A stretch of 13,642 bases of DNA from Chthoniobacterales bacterium (GCA_013695925.1 JACCZO010000267.1:1-13642); one strand, 5' to 3'. Shown: positions 1 to 7,952, counted from the stretch's first letter. Notes: generated by a model from the letters alone, not told the origin. Numbers and translations are program-made.

Positions 1-2
1 AC

Positions 3-1184
3 CTCAAAAAAGAGGGCAAATCTCTCCGCGACGTGATCAAGGAAGCGGGCCGCGCCGCGCTCGCCGATGCCAAAATCGACGCCGCCGAAATTCAAGCAGC
101 GGCGGTCGGAAATTTCAACGCCGGACAGTTCACCAAGCAGCTTCACCTCGGCGCTTTCATCCCCGAGATCGACGAAAAACTTCACGGCATCCCGACGATG
201 CACACCGAGGCCGCCTGCGCCTCCGGTTCGCTCTCCGTTCTCCTCGGCTCGCAATGGATCATGGGCGGATTTCACGACGCCGTGCTCGTCGTCGGCGCGG
301 AGCAGCAGAAAACCATGTCTTCTCGCGACGGCTCCGATGTTCTCGGAGCAGCGGCGGATTTTGATGTCGAGCGCCCGGAATATGGCGATTTCATGTTCCC
401 CAAATTGTTCGGCAAGATCGCCCAGATCTACATGGATAAATATGGCGCTACGCCGGATGACCTCGCCGCGGTCGCTTATAAGAACTACGCGCACGCGCGC
501 CTGAACCCGCTCGCACAAATGCGCGATGCGGACCTCACCTTCGATCATGCTTCACAGGTCTCGGAGAAAAACCCAAGCGTCGCCGAACCGCTGCGCGTCA
601 CCGATTGCTCGCAGATCACCGACGGCGCCGCCGCCGTCGTCCTGGTCTCCGGGAAATATCTCGACCGCATCGGTCGCGATAAATCGAAGTTGCCGCGTTT
701 GCTTGGTTTTGGTCACACGACCGATTACCTCGCGCTGGAGAAAAAAGACGCCCCGACTTTCAGCACCGCGCGCAAAGCGGCGGAGAAAGCTTTCGGGATG
801 GCGAATCTCAAGCCGCGCGACATGCACGGCGCGGAAGTGCACGATTGTTTCTCGATAACCGAGATCGTCGCCTACGAAATCCTCGGCCTGGCCGAGCCGG
901 GCAAAGGCGCGGAGCTGGCCAAAAGCGGCGCAACCGCCCTTCCGCAGGCGCGCGGCGAACATACCACCGGCAAGTTCGACTTCGAGATTCCGGTCAATAC
1001 CGGCGGCGGTTTGATCGGTGACGGTCACCCCGTCGGCGCGACCGGCGTCCGCCAGGTGGTTGACGCCTATCAGCAGCTGACCAACCAGTCGGGCCCGCGC
1101 CAGATCAAAGACGCGAAGAAATTCCTCACCTTCAACATGGGCGGAAGCCTAACGACTTCGGTGGCCATGATCTGGGGGACGTAA
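3..1184 (+). CDS. Thiolase-superfamily acyl-CoA acetyltransferase (5' partial)
   Basis: The reading frame is already open at the left edge (first full codon at base 3), so the N-terminus is outside the window; the GTG at 33 is only the first start-like codon. Counting from that GTG, the nucleophile cysteine is C62 in TEAACASGS, the second active-site region is HDCF (H270), and the third is GHPVGATG (H332). The C-terminal region reads NMGGSLTT and lacks the CxG cysteine of classical bacterial biosynthetic thiolases. A Cys-His-His set is typical of the SCP-x/archaeal-type thiolase subgroup, which condenses or cleaves acyl-CoA, in some lineages together with an OB-fold (DUF35) partner. Such proteins are usually about 390 residues, so only a short N-terminal piece should be missing. 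It ends at TAA (1182-1184), convergent with the next gene and 30 bp from it. The family is secure; the substrate and direction (synthesis or beta-oxidation) cannot be read from the sequence. Confidence 0.9.
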   Translation, partial: LKKEGKSLRDVIKEAGRAALADAKIDAAEIQAAAVGNFNAGQFTKQLHLGAFIPEIDEKLHGIPTMHTEAACASGSLSVLLGSQWIMGGFHDAVLVVGAEQQKTMSSRDGSDVLGAAADFDVERPEYGDFMFPKLFGKIAQIYMDKYGATPDDLAAVAYKNYAHARLNPLAQMRDADLTFDHASQVSEKNPSVAEPLRVTDCSQITDGAAAVVLVSGKYLDRIGRDKSKLPRLLGFGHTTDYLALEKKDAPTFSTARKAAEKAFGMANLKPRDMHGAEVHDCFSITEIVAYEILGLAEPGKGAELAKSGATALPQARGEHTTGKFDFEIPVNTGGGLIGDGHPVGATGVRQVVDAYQQLTNQSGPRQIKDAKKFLTFNMGGSLTTSVAMIWGT

Positions 1185-1214
1185 TCCTCGGATGCTAACT
1201 GCGGCGCTGGCGGG

Positions 1215-1760
1215 TCAGGACTGTCGCCGTTGGTTATTAAGAAGCTTGGCAGCGGCCAGTGTGAGGGCGCCCAAGACCACCGGGTTGCCCATGGCTTTCA
1301 CAAACCACGGCTTTTCCTTAACGGTTTGGCGGAGCGCTTCCGGACGGTTTTTGCGCGCGTAGTCGATGACGCGCGTGGCGTCCTGATCGCTCATTTGCTT
1401 TGGATCGGTTGACCCCAGCCCGAGCATCCCTGCCAAACCAGCGAGGCCGCCGAGGCCCCCAAGAGCGGACCCGCCCGAAGATCCTGCTCCGCCTCCCAAG
1501 GCCCCCATCAGAGTGCCGAGAAGCGACTGCTTCTCCTCCGGTGGCGCCTGACGAATGGCCTGGCTTGCCGCCTGGTGGAAGTCCTCGTCGCCCAGTTTGC
1601 CCAGATATTCCGTCGCGCCTTCGTGATAGGCGTGATTACTGAAGTCGCTGTCGTTGGGGTTGTCCGAGATGAAGCGGTCGTGATACCGCGCCGCCTGTTG
1701 ATCGTCCACGGATCCGCCGCTGCCGAAGCGCTGCATGAAGTCGTCTACTGTGTCTGCCAT
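1215..1760 (-). CDS. Glycine-rich protein of unknown function
   Basis: I do not recognise a characterised family. The 181-residue product has three visible parts: an acidic, polar N-terminal half (about 1-75) with the conserved-looking stretch YHDRFISDNPNDSDF and HEGATEYLGKL; a glycine/alanine/leucine-rich low-complexity middle (about 80-115); and a C-terminal section with a hydrophobic stretch, NPVVLGALTLAAAKLL (about 159-174), ending in a basic tail NNQRRQS. The last stretch could be membrane-associated. No signal peptide is visible. The ATG at 1758-1760 is 40 bp downstream of the lipoprotein-like gene on the same strand, so co-transcription with it and glsB is plausible. There is no Shine-Dalgarno sequence. 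The gene looks real because it fits the local layout and has strong amino-acid structure, but its function is unknown. Confidence 0.7.
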   Translation of the reverse strand: MADTVDDFMQRFGSGGSVDDQQAARYHDRFISDNPNDSDFSNHAYHEGATEYLGKLGDEDFHQAASQAIRQAPPEEKQSLLGTLMGALGGGAGSSGGSALGGLGGLAGLAGMLGLGSTDPKQMSDQDATRVIDYARKNRPEALRQTVKEKPWFVKAMGNPVVLGALTLAAAKLLNNQRRQS

Positions 1761-1800
1761 AATGATTTGAGTTGAGTGGTGGGTTTGCTGCGAAATTTGT

Positions 1801-2235
1801 CTAGGGCACAGGGCTGTAGGTCATATCCTTCGTTCGCGCGTTGAGATGGGCGGTGCCGATCTTGTGCGGTGGATTGGAAGGGGTGTAGGCGATCACAGTC
1901 AAATCCTGGCCCGGAAATTCCTGGGCCATCTGGGTCATGATCGAGCGCATCAGCGCCGGGATTTTGTCGAGCGGGACGCTGCGATTGAGGATGAGACCGA
2001 GCTCGTTTTGCTCGTTGAGGAGCGCCCGCTCGATCGTTCCGCCCTGAGGATCTGCCTCGCGAATTCGATTCAGGAATGCCATCTGGCGCTCTCGCTCGCC
2101 GGATGGGCGAGCGGGTTGCGCTTCCCGCCGATCTTCCTGGGCAGGCGCAGCAGGCGGCGGTGCGGGGACGTCGCAGCCAGCCCAAAAACCGATGCAGGCG
2201 AGCCCTGAAACCAGGCTGACGAATGGAAGTCGCAT
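1801..2235 (-). CDS. Small exported, lipoprotein-like protein of unknown function
   Basis: Taking the ATG at 2233-2235 gives a product starting MRLPFVSLVSGL, a hydrophobic core ending in WAGC, followed by a proline/alanine-rich linker. This resembles a type II (lipoprotein) signal peptide with an imperfect lipobox (tryptophan at -3). An in-frame ATG at 2262 would add nine residues (MAFPAPTTA) and spoil the signal, so I prefer the inner start. The mature domain (about 45-144) is mixed alpha/beta-like, with FLNRIREADPQGGTIERALLNEQNELG and DLTVIAYTPSNPPHKIGTAHLN split by a roughly 25-residue insert. I know of no characterised function. A damaged relative lies at 2636-3004 on the other side of glsB. 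The gene is 32 bp downstream of glsB on the same strand and probably shares its transcript. Confidence 0.72.
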   Translation of the reverse strand: MRLPFVSLVSGLACIGFWAGCDVPAPPPAAPAQEDRREAQPARPSGERERQMAFLNRIREADPQGGTIERALLNEQNELGLILNRSVPLDKIPALMRSIMTQMAQEFPGQDLTVIAYTPSNPPHKIGTAHLNARTKDMTYSPVP

Positions 2236-2267
2236 CGCAGTAGTCGGAGCTGGGAACGCCATTTGGT

Positions 2268-2519
2268 TTAGGCAGTCCGTCCTTTGATCAGGCGATAGAT
2301 GACGAGGAGAATAATCGCCCCGATGACAGACGCGATGAGTCCTGCCGGTTCACCCTCGGTATACCAATGCATGGCACGGCCGAGGAAGCCCGCGATAAAG
2401 GCGCCGGCGATGCCGAGCAGAATTGTGATGATGAAGCCGCCCGGGTCTCTCCCCGGCATGAGCAACTTCGCGATGGCGCCTACCACGAGGCCGATGATGA
2501 GAGTCCAGATAATTGACAT
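2268..2519 (-). CDS. GlsB/YeaQ/YmgE family membrane protein
   Basis: This 83-residue protein begins MSIIWTLIIGLVVGAIAK and has three hydrophobic segments (about 2-20, 28-50 and 58-77) separated by short glycine-rich turns, including LMPGRDPGGF. That is the typical layout and length of the transglycosylase-associated (GlsB/YeaQ/YmgE) family of small inner-membrane proteins, often linked to general or envelope stress; the biochemical role is not established. The start is the ATG at 2517-2519. The frame stays open far upstream because the decayed paralog lies there, but that extension contains no plausible start for this family. A possible extended -10 sits about 30 bp upstream. It heads a same-strand run with the lipoprotein-like gene and the glycine-rich gene. 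Confidence 0.88.
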   Translation of the reverse strand: MSIIWTLIIGLVVGAIAKLLMPGRDPGGFIITILLGIAGAFIAGFLGRAMHWYTEGEPAGLIASVIGAIILLVIYRLIKGRTA

Positions 2520-2548
2520 AAGCTTAGAAGGTTGCGGCGGTCGCTGAG

Positions 2549-2557
2549 ACCATAACA
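2549..2557 (-). promoter_or_regulatory. Possible extended -10 promoter for glsB
   Basis: On the minus strand this reads TGT TATGGT, an extended -10 (TG-N) with four of six bases matching TATAAT. It would start transcription about 20-25 bases before the glsB ATG. No good -35 is visible at the usual distance, although an A-rich tract lies about 45 bases further upstream. This is a weak, motif-only prediction. Confidence 0.25.
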
Positions 2558-2635
2558 AGGTTCGTCGTAGTGGACTGCTTCGGCTGTGAGAAAATGATTC
2601 TTTTTTTGCTTGGTCGACAGTTGAGGACCACCAGG

Positions 2636-3004
2636 TTACCGGGACGGCGTGAAAGTTCATTTCTCCGTTAGCGCCGTCGCTTCGCGCGATTCCGACTGGA
2701 TGGGGCGGGCTCGATGCGCCATAGGCCACGACGGTGAGCGAGTCTTTCGGAAAGAAGACGACGCCGAGTTGTCGGCGCTCGTTCAAGAAGGTGCGAGCGA
2801 TAGTGGTATTGAACTCACCGCTCTGGCGCAGCCGATTAAGGTAAGTCCAATGTTTTTGGATCAATGGCGCCGCCCCCATGGCGCGCTGCGCATTCCTTTG
2901 TTCGGCGGAAGTAGTGGGAGCCGGTTTTGGTTGCCCGTTGGGACAGGCGACGAAAGGAATGGGACGAGTGCCCCGAGAGCAAGCAGAAGGTTGGGCGACG
3001 GCAT
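2636..3004 (-). pseudogene. Decayed paralog of the lipoprotein-like gene at 1801-2235
   Basis: The central frame encodes YLNRLRQSGEFNTTIAR and FLNERRQLGVVF joined to FPKDSLTVVAYGASSPPHPVG and ending NFHAVP, which aligns with the intact neighbour (FLNRIREADPQGG..., LLNEQNELGLIL, FPGQDLTVIAYTPSNPPHKIG, YSPVP). Three lesions are visible. First, about 23 residues between GVVF and FPKD are missing in frame. Second, the signal peptide starting at the ATG 3002-3004 (MPSPNLLLALGALVPFL) lies in a different frame from the cysteine that should follow; dropping two bases would create FLVAC, a good lipobox. Third, the expected stop after AVP is out of frame by one base (TAA at 2636-2638), so the frame runs on into glsB. 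Repeated indels in one copy point to a pseudogene. Sequencing error could explain one shift but not the whole pattern. Confidence 0.65.
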
Positions 3005-3072
3005 CGAATTTCGCTTTCAACGCTACGAATTTTTTCCTGTCTCGCGACCGACTTCTCCCTTACCTCTAATCC

Positions 3073-3876
3073 ATGAGTGCCCAGGATCCAGACGCCACGA
3101 TGGCGGTTTTTCTCGACCTGGAAAATATCGCCCTCGGCGCGCACGACGCGCAGTTTCCCGCCTTCGATGTGCGCACCGTGCTGGAGCGTCTCCTGCTCAA
3201 GGGGCACATCGTGGTGAAGAAGGCGTATTGCGATTTCGAACGCTACAAAGCTTTCAAACGCGGCCTGCACGAATCGGCCTTCGAGATGATCGAGATCCCG
3301 CATGTTCGCCAATCGGGCAAAAATTCCGCCGATATCCGGATGGTGGTCGACGCGCTTGATCTTTGTTACACGAAAAGTCACGTCGATACTTTCGTCATCA
3401 TCAGCGGCGATTCGGATTTTTCACCGCTTGTGAGCAAGCTGCGCGAAAACGACAAGACCGTGATCGGCGTCGGGGTGAAACAATCGACCTCCGATCTTTT
3501 CATTACCAACTGCGACGAGTTCATCTATTACGACGACCTGGTGCGCGCGGCACCGACTCGCAAGCGCCCGAGTGCATCCTCAACCAAGGCGCCGGCGAAG
3601 GCCGCCCCGGAAAAAAATCAGGGGCCGCCGATCGACGAAGCGCTCGACCTTTTGCATAACACGATCGACGCCTTGCGCGCCGAGCGGGGCGAAGACTACG
3701 CCGTCCACGGCTCGCGCGTGAAGCAGGCGATCAAGCGGCAGCATCCCGGCTTCAACGAGCGCGCCTACGGTTTCCGCACCTTCAGCGACCTGCTCCTGGA
3801 AGCGCAAAAGCGCGGCCTGCTCAAACTCGAGAGCGACAAGAACGCGGGTGGCTATTTTCTCCACACCGTCGAGTAA
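3073..3876 (+). CDS. NYN-domain protein with C-terminal LOTUS/OST-HTH domain
   Basis: Residues about 8-158 form a NYN (LabA/DUF88-like, PIN-fold) domain. FLDLEN supplies D15 and N18, NSADIRMVVD supplies D87 and D93, and SGDSDF supplies D113 and D115. These acidic residues normally bind Mg2+ in this nuclease-like fold, and all are present. A basic, alanine/proline-rich linker (about 161-186) leads to a winged-helix segment (about 187-265; AYGFRTFSDLLLEAQKRGLL and GGYFLHTV) typical of the LOTUS/OST-HTH fold, which binds RNA. I infer a cytoplasmic ribonuclease or RNA-handling protein; the target is unknown. Translation may begin at the ATG at 3073 or at M10 (3100), just before the first strand; neither has a Shine-Dalgarno. 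It is divergent from the pseudogene (68 bp) and upstream of the pseudokinase gene (207 bp), with no clear functional link. Confidence 0.9.
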   Translation: MSAQDPDATMAVFLDLENIALGAHDAQFPAFDVRTVLERLLLKGHIVVKKAYCDFERYKAFKRGLHESAFEMIEIPHVRQSGKNSADIRMVVDALDLCYTKSHVDTFVIISGDSDFSPLVSKLRENDKTVIGVGVKQSTSDLFITNCDEFIYYDDLVRAAPTRKRPSASSTKAPAKAAPEKNQGPPIDEALDLLHNTIDALRAERGEDYAVHGSRVKQAIKRQHPGFNERAYGFRTFSDLLLEAQKRGLLKLESDKNAGGYFLHTVE

Positions 3877-4083
3877 GCGGAGCGACGCTCATTCCGGGTT
3901 GTAGAAGTCAACCAAGGCCACGCCTTTGCGAAGAGGGTTGGCCGGGACGGGAGCTGGGCCCAAACCAAGGAGCCAATCTTTTCGCCGCGCGAAACACGCG
4001 AATAAATTCCGAGAAACGAAGTCTAAACAACCAACTCCTGCGACGCCGCGCCCTGCCGGCCCGGCCGCGGAGCCTGCAACCCG

Positions 4084-5841
4084 ATGGACAGTAGAATCTT
4101 TCTCGAACGTTATCGCCTTTCCCGGGGCCGCAATGGGCTTCCGGTAGAACTTTATCGCTCTCCGGCGGCGCGCACCTATCGCGCGCAGGAAGTTGAGACC
4201 GGCCGCGAAGTGGCCCTTACCCTTGTCTCCCCCGCGCCTAACGATCCTGCTTTGCTCGAACGCCTGGAAGCGCAGGCAAACGCCGCCGAGCAGATCAACC
4301 AGGTCAACATCCCGCGGCTCTACGATTTCGGACGCGAAAAAGACGAGCTGATTTACGTCACCGAATACTGCGAAGGCCACACTGCCGCAGCCTGGGTCGC
4401 GGCGCGCGGGCCGTTGGCGATCGGCGCCGTCCTGCGGGTTGCCCTCCAGGTGGTCGATGCGATGAGCGCGACTGCGTTTCAGCGCCTCCACCATGCGGCC
4501 CTAAATCCGGACAACATCATTTTCACGGCCGGGCAGACCGTGGAAGGCGATTGGCCGCCGGTCAAAGTGCTGCATTGGTTTGCGCCAGCGCCGGATTTCT
4601 CCGAAACGGGCGATGCGCGCATCGACAGCGCGGTCCGCTTCGCCGCTCCCGAGCAGGTGCAGAAGGGCGAGGCCGATGTGCGGTCTGAAATCTACTCTCT
4701 TGGTGCCACCATGTGGTTCCTCCTCACCGGAACGCCGCCCGCGGCGACCGTGGCGGGAGAAGGCGCGACGCCGCTGGGCGCGGAGAAATTGCGCGGCGTG
4801 CCCAAGATCGTGCGCCATTTGCTCAACCGCATGTTGCGCGCGGATCCGGCGCAACGTCCGCAGGACCCGGTCGCCCTGGCCGCGTATCTGCAAACCTGTC
4901 TCGCGCGCGTCGAACGACGGGAGAAAATCGAACGCCGCTTTGCTGTTCCGCTCCTGGCCAAGGCGCGAGTGGCGGCCGCCAGGCCGCGAATGCCGATCCC
5001 GCTCAAGCCATTCGCCTGGGTGGCTGCCCTCCTCGCGCTCGCCGCACTCGCGATTGTGTTTCTGCCCTGGCCGTTGACACAAAAACGATCCGCGCCCCTG
5101 GCGGAAGAAAGAGCGCGGCAGCCGGAGAACGTGCCTAACTACGCCGCCGGCGTGCCGAACGATTTACCCGGGCGCGCGAGTGAAAATTTACGGAACGCGT
5201 CGCCTGCTCCCGCGACCCTGATCTCGACGGTTCCCGCCCGCACGGTTGCGGAGAATCGAAGAGCGAGCATTGCGCACAACGCGCCGCCGGTTGAGCCTCC
5301 GGCGCCAGCGGAAGGTCCGAGCGAGCCCGCGACCACGACTCCCGCAACAGTGGCTGCAAACTCCCGCGAAGTGCGGCCCGCCGACACGACCCTGCCCGAA
5401 TCGGAGCCTAACGATGAAGCGCTCGCACCGTCGCCGGTCATTGCCGAGACTAACGATCCCGACGATGTCGCGTCGGCGGAACCGGCACCGTTGGTGGACG
5501 AGGAACCAGTGAAGGTGGCCGAAAACACACCGCCGGACGAAGAACCAGGGAAGGTGGCTGACCGCACGCCGCCGGCAAAAAAAGCGAGCGAATCTTCCCT
5601 AACGAAATCAACGACGAAGCCAAAAGCCGTCGCTTCCACTTCCCAGCGCTCGTCAACCCCCTCCGCCAGGAGTCGGCGCGTGGCCCACACCGCGAAACGT
5701 GCCAAGCCTCTGCCCAAACTGAGGGTGGGTTCGGCGCCGGCAGAATTGGTGGGAACGACCTCCGACGGCCGCTGGATTCTCTCCGTCTCGGAAGGCGGCG
5801 AGCGAGTTATCGTCCCGCCGCCGCCGGGCTACGATCAGTAG
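4084..5841 (+). CDS. Membrane-anchored Ser/Thr pseudokinase with proline/acidic C-terminal region
   Basis: Residues about 8-275 have the layout of a bacterial Hanks-type kinase: an N-lobe with REVALTLVSP, hinge YVTEYCEG, catalytic-loop remnant HAALNPDNIIF, the activation-segment end FAAPEQ, and the F-helix region SEIYSLGATMWFLLTGTPP. The catalytic residues are lost: VAIK lysine is T46, HRD aspartate is A139, the following lysine is N141, and DFG is H164-W165-F166. Asn144 and APE are kept. A single transmembrane segment (about 309-329) is followed by roughly 255 residues, probably periplasmic. These are rich in Pro, Ala, Glu and Thr, contain a 13-residue tandem repeat (472-497), and end in a small more ordered tail (KLRVGSAPAELVGTTSDGRW, ERVIVPPPPGYDQ). 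It is therefore likely a scaffold or sensor rather than an enzyme. A GGAG lies 12 bases before the ATG. The last 35 bp overlap the convergent gene. Confidence 0.88.
   Translation: MDSRIFLERYRLSRGRNGLPVELYRSPAARTYRAQEVETGREVALTLVSPAPNDPALLERLEAQANAAEQINQVNIPRLYDFGREKDELIYVTEYCEGHTAAAWVAARGPLAIGAVLRVALQVVDAMSATAFQRLHHAALNPDNIIFTAGQTVEGDWPPVKVLHWFAPAPDFSETGDARIDSAVRFAAPEQVQKGEADVRSEIYSLGATMWFLLTGTPPAATVAGEGATPLGAEKLRGVPKIVRHLLNRMLRADPAQRPQDPVALAAYLQTCLARVERREKIERRFAVPLLAKARVAAARPRMPIPLKPFAWVAALLALAALAIVFLPWPLTQKRSAPLAEERARQPENVPNYAAGVPNDLPGRASENLRNASPAPATLISTVPARTVAENRRASIAHNAPPVEPPAPAEGPSEPATTTPATVAANSREVRPADTTLPESEPNDEALAPSPVIAETNDPDDVASAEPAPLVDEEPVKVAENTPPDEEPGKVADRTPPAKKASESSLTKSTTKPKAVASTSQRSSTPSARSRRVAHTAKRAKPLPKLRVGSAPAELVGTTSDGRWILSVSEGGERVIVPPPPGYDQ
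5497..5574 (+). repeat. Tandem 39-bp repeat inside the pseudokinase gene
   Basis: Two adjacent 39-bp units (5497-5535 and 5536-5574) encode DEEPVKVAENTPP and DEEPGKVADRTPP in frame. They lie in the acidic, proline-rich extracytoplasmic region. The units differ at several bases, so the duplication is not very recent. Copy number may vary between strains. Confidence 0.85.
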
Positions 5842-6844
5842 GCAGGTTTGCTCGGCTGAGATCGGAAAGAATCTCGGCCGCGATTTCAAACGAGCGCAGC
5901 CGCGCGGTGTGATCGTAAATCTGCGCGGTGGCGATGATTTCATCCGCCGCGGTTATTTCGAGGAGCTCTTCCAGCCGGCGACGCACGGTATCTGGCGAGC
6001 CGACGGCGGAACAGCGTGTCCGCTGCATGACCACCGCCCGTTCCGGCGCGCTCCAGAGGCCATCCATTGTTTCAACCGGCGCTGGGAGCTTGCCCGGCCG
6101 TCCGCGCACCATGCTGAGGAATTGCAGCTGCGAAGAGGTGAACAGCTTTTGCGCTTCCGCATCTGTCGCGGCGGCGAAAACGCCGACGCCGATCATGGCG
6201 TGCGGCTTGTCGAGCGCGGCCGAAGGCCGAAAATTGCGCCGGTAGAGCGTGAGCGCGAGATCGAGATAATCAGGCGCGAAATGTGAGGCGAAGGCAAACG
6301 GCAGACCCAGCTCCGCCGCCAGCCGCGCGCTGAAATCGCTCGAGCCTAACAAATAAAGGGGAACATTCGCGCCTGCACCCGGCACGGCCTGCAACGCCTG
6401 ATCGGGTGTCGCCGGCTCGAAGTAGGATTGCAGTTCGAGCACATCCTGCGGGAAGGTGTCTACGTCGCTCCCGAGATTCCGGCGCAGGGCGCGCGCCGTC
6501 AGTTGATCGCTCCCCGGCGCGCGCCCGAGTCCGAGATCGATCCGCCCCGGGTAAAGCGCGTCCAGGGTTCCAAACTGTTCCGCGATGACGAGCGGGGAAT
6601 GGTTAGGCAACATGATTCCGCCCGCGCCGACCCGGATGCGTTTCGTGCCGCCGGCGACATGTCCGATCACGATTGAAGTCGCCGCGCTCGCGATGCCGGG
6701 AAGGTTGTGATGTTCCGCCAGCCAGAAGCGGTGATAACCCCATTCTTCAGCGTGGCGCGCGAGGTCGAGCGTATTGCGAAAAGCGAGCGTCGCAGCGCCG
6801 CCCTCGATGATCGGCGACAGATCGAGCAGAGAAAAGTGTTTCAT
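5807..6844 (-). CDS. LLM-class flavin-dependent oxidoreductase (YhbW-like)
   Basis: The 345-residue product matches the bacterial luciferase-like monooxygenase superfamily in length and layout. It starts FSLLDLSPIIEG, continues WGYHRFWLAEHHNLPGIAS and GGIMLPNHSPLVIAEQF, then YPGRIDLGLGRAPG, LYLLGSSDFSARLAAELG and FAFASHFAP. It ends with AADEIIATAQIYDHTARLRSFEIAAEIL. These are the characteristic blocks of the YhbW-type subgroup, which is predicted to use reduced FMN; the substrate is unknown. The ATG at 6842-6844 gives the usual start. Its stop (5807-5809 on the + strand) lies inside the convergent pseudokinase gene, a 35-bp tail-to-tail overlap that adds about 12 residues (DRSPAAAGR at the end) to the C-terminus. 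It is divergent from the aldo/keto reductase, with 116 bp between starts, so shared redox-linked regulation is possible but unproven. Confidence 0.92.
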   Translation of the reverse strand: MKHFSLLDLSPIIEGGAATLAFRNTLDLARHAEEWGYHRFWLAEHHNLPGIASAATSIVIGHVAGGTKRIRVGAGGIMLPNHSPLVIAEQFGTLDALYPGRIDLGLGRAPGSDQLTARALRRNLGSDVDTFPQDVLELQSYFEPATPDQALQAVPGAGANVPLYLLGSSDFSARLAAELGLPFAFASHFAPDYLDLALTLYRRNFRPSAALDKPHAMIGVGVFAAATDAEAQKLFTSSQLQFLSMVRGRPGKLPAPVETMDGLWSAPERAVVMQRTRCSAVGSPDTVRRRLEELLEITAADEIIATAQIYDHTARLRSFEIAAEILSDLSRANLPTDRSPAAAGR

Positions 6845-6875
6845 CGCGTGCCGGGCAGGTTACCCGCAGGTCGGT

Positions 6876-6897
6876 GCGGTGTCACGTTGTGCACCGC
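6876..6897. promoter_or_regulatory. Imperfect inverted repeat in divergent promoter region
   Basis: The arms GCGGTG-(T)-CAC and GTG-CACCGC pair over nine positions with one bulged T and a GTT centre. It lies between the divergent flavin oxidoreductase (start 6844) and aldo/keto reductase (start 6961). It could be an operator for a dimeric regulator or a 5'-leader hairpin for the reductase. No regulator gene is adjacent. Confidence 0.4.
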
Positions 6898-6943
6898 TCC
6901 CATAGGTCCTATAAGTCACATTCGTCCCATAGGAATGATGGGA
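6898..6943. repeat. Short intergenic repeat cluster (TCCCATAGG type)
   Basis: TCCCATAGG occurs twice (6898-6906 and 6925-6933), 27 bp apart. The palindrome ATAGG-T-CCTAT spans 6902-6912, and TCCCAT (6925-6930) pairs with ATGGGA (6938-6943). Translated, it gives the low-complexity series HRSHRSYKSHSSHR, which shows it is repeat DNA and not an N-terminal extension of the reductase. It looks like one copy of a dispersed intergenic repeat family. Confidence 0.55.
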
Positions 6944-6960
6944 ATAATGCGACCAATGCC

Positions 6961-7944
<984 letters not shown>

Positions 7945-7952
7945 GTTGCAGC

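Noticed and set aside
2268..3020. A single 250-residue fusion protein joining the lipoprotein-like domain to GlsB
   Set aside because: The fusion needs a TTG start, lacks a signal peptide in frame and results from a lost stop in the decayed paralog; glsB has its own good ATG and family-typical length.
3877..4083. Possible small gene or terminator between the NYN gene and the pseudokinase
   Set aside because: Open frames here are arginine/proline-rich without a start signal, and GAGC-GAC-GCTC is too short a stem with no T-tract.
6874..6960. N-terminal extension of the aldo/keto reductase
   Set aside because: The added residues are low-complexity HRS/SYKS strings translated from intergenic repeat DNA; the family starts at MEFTRLG.
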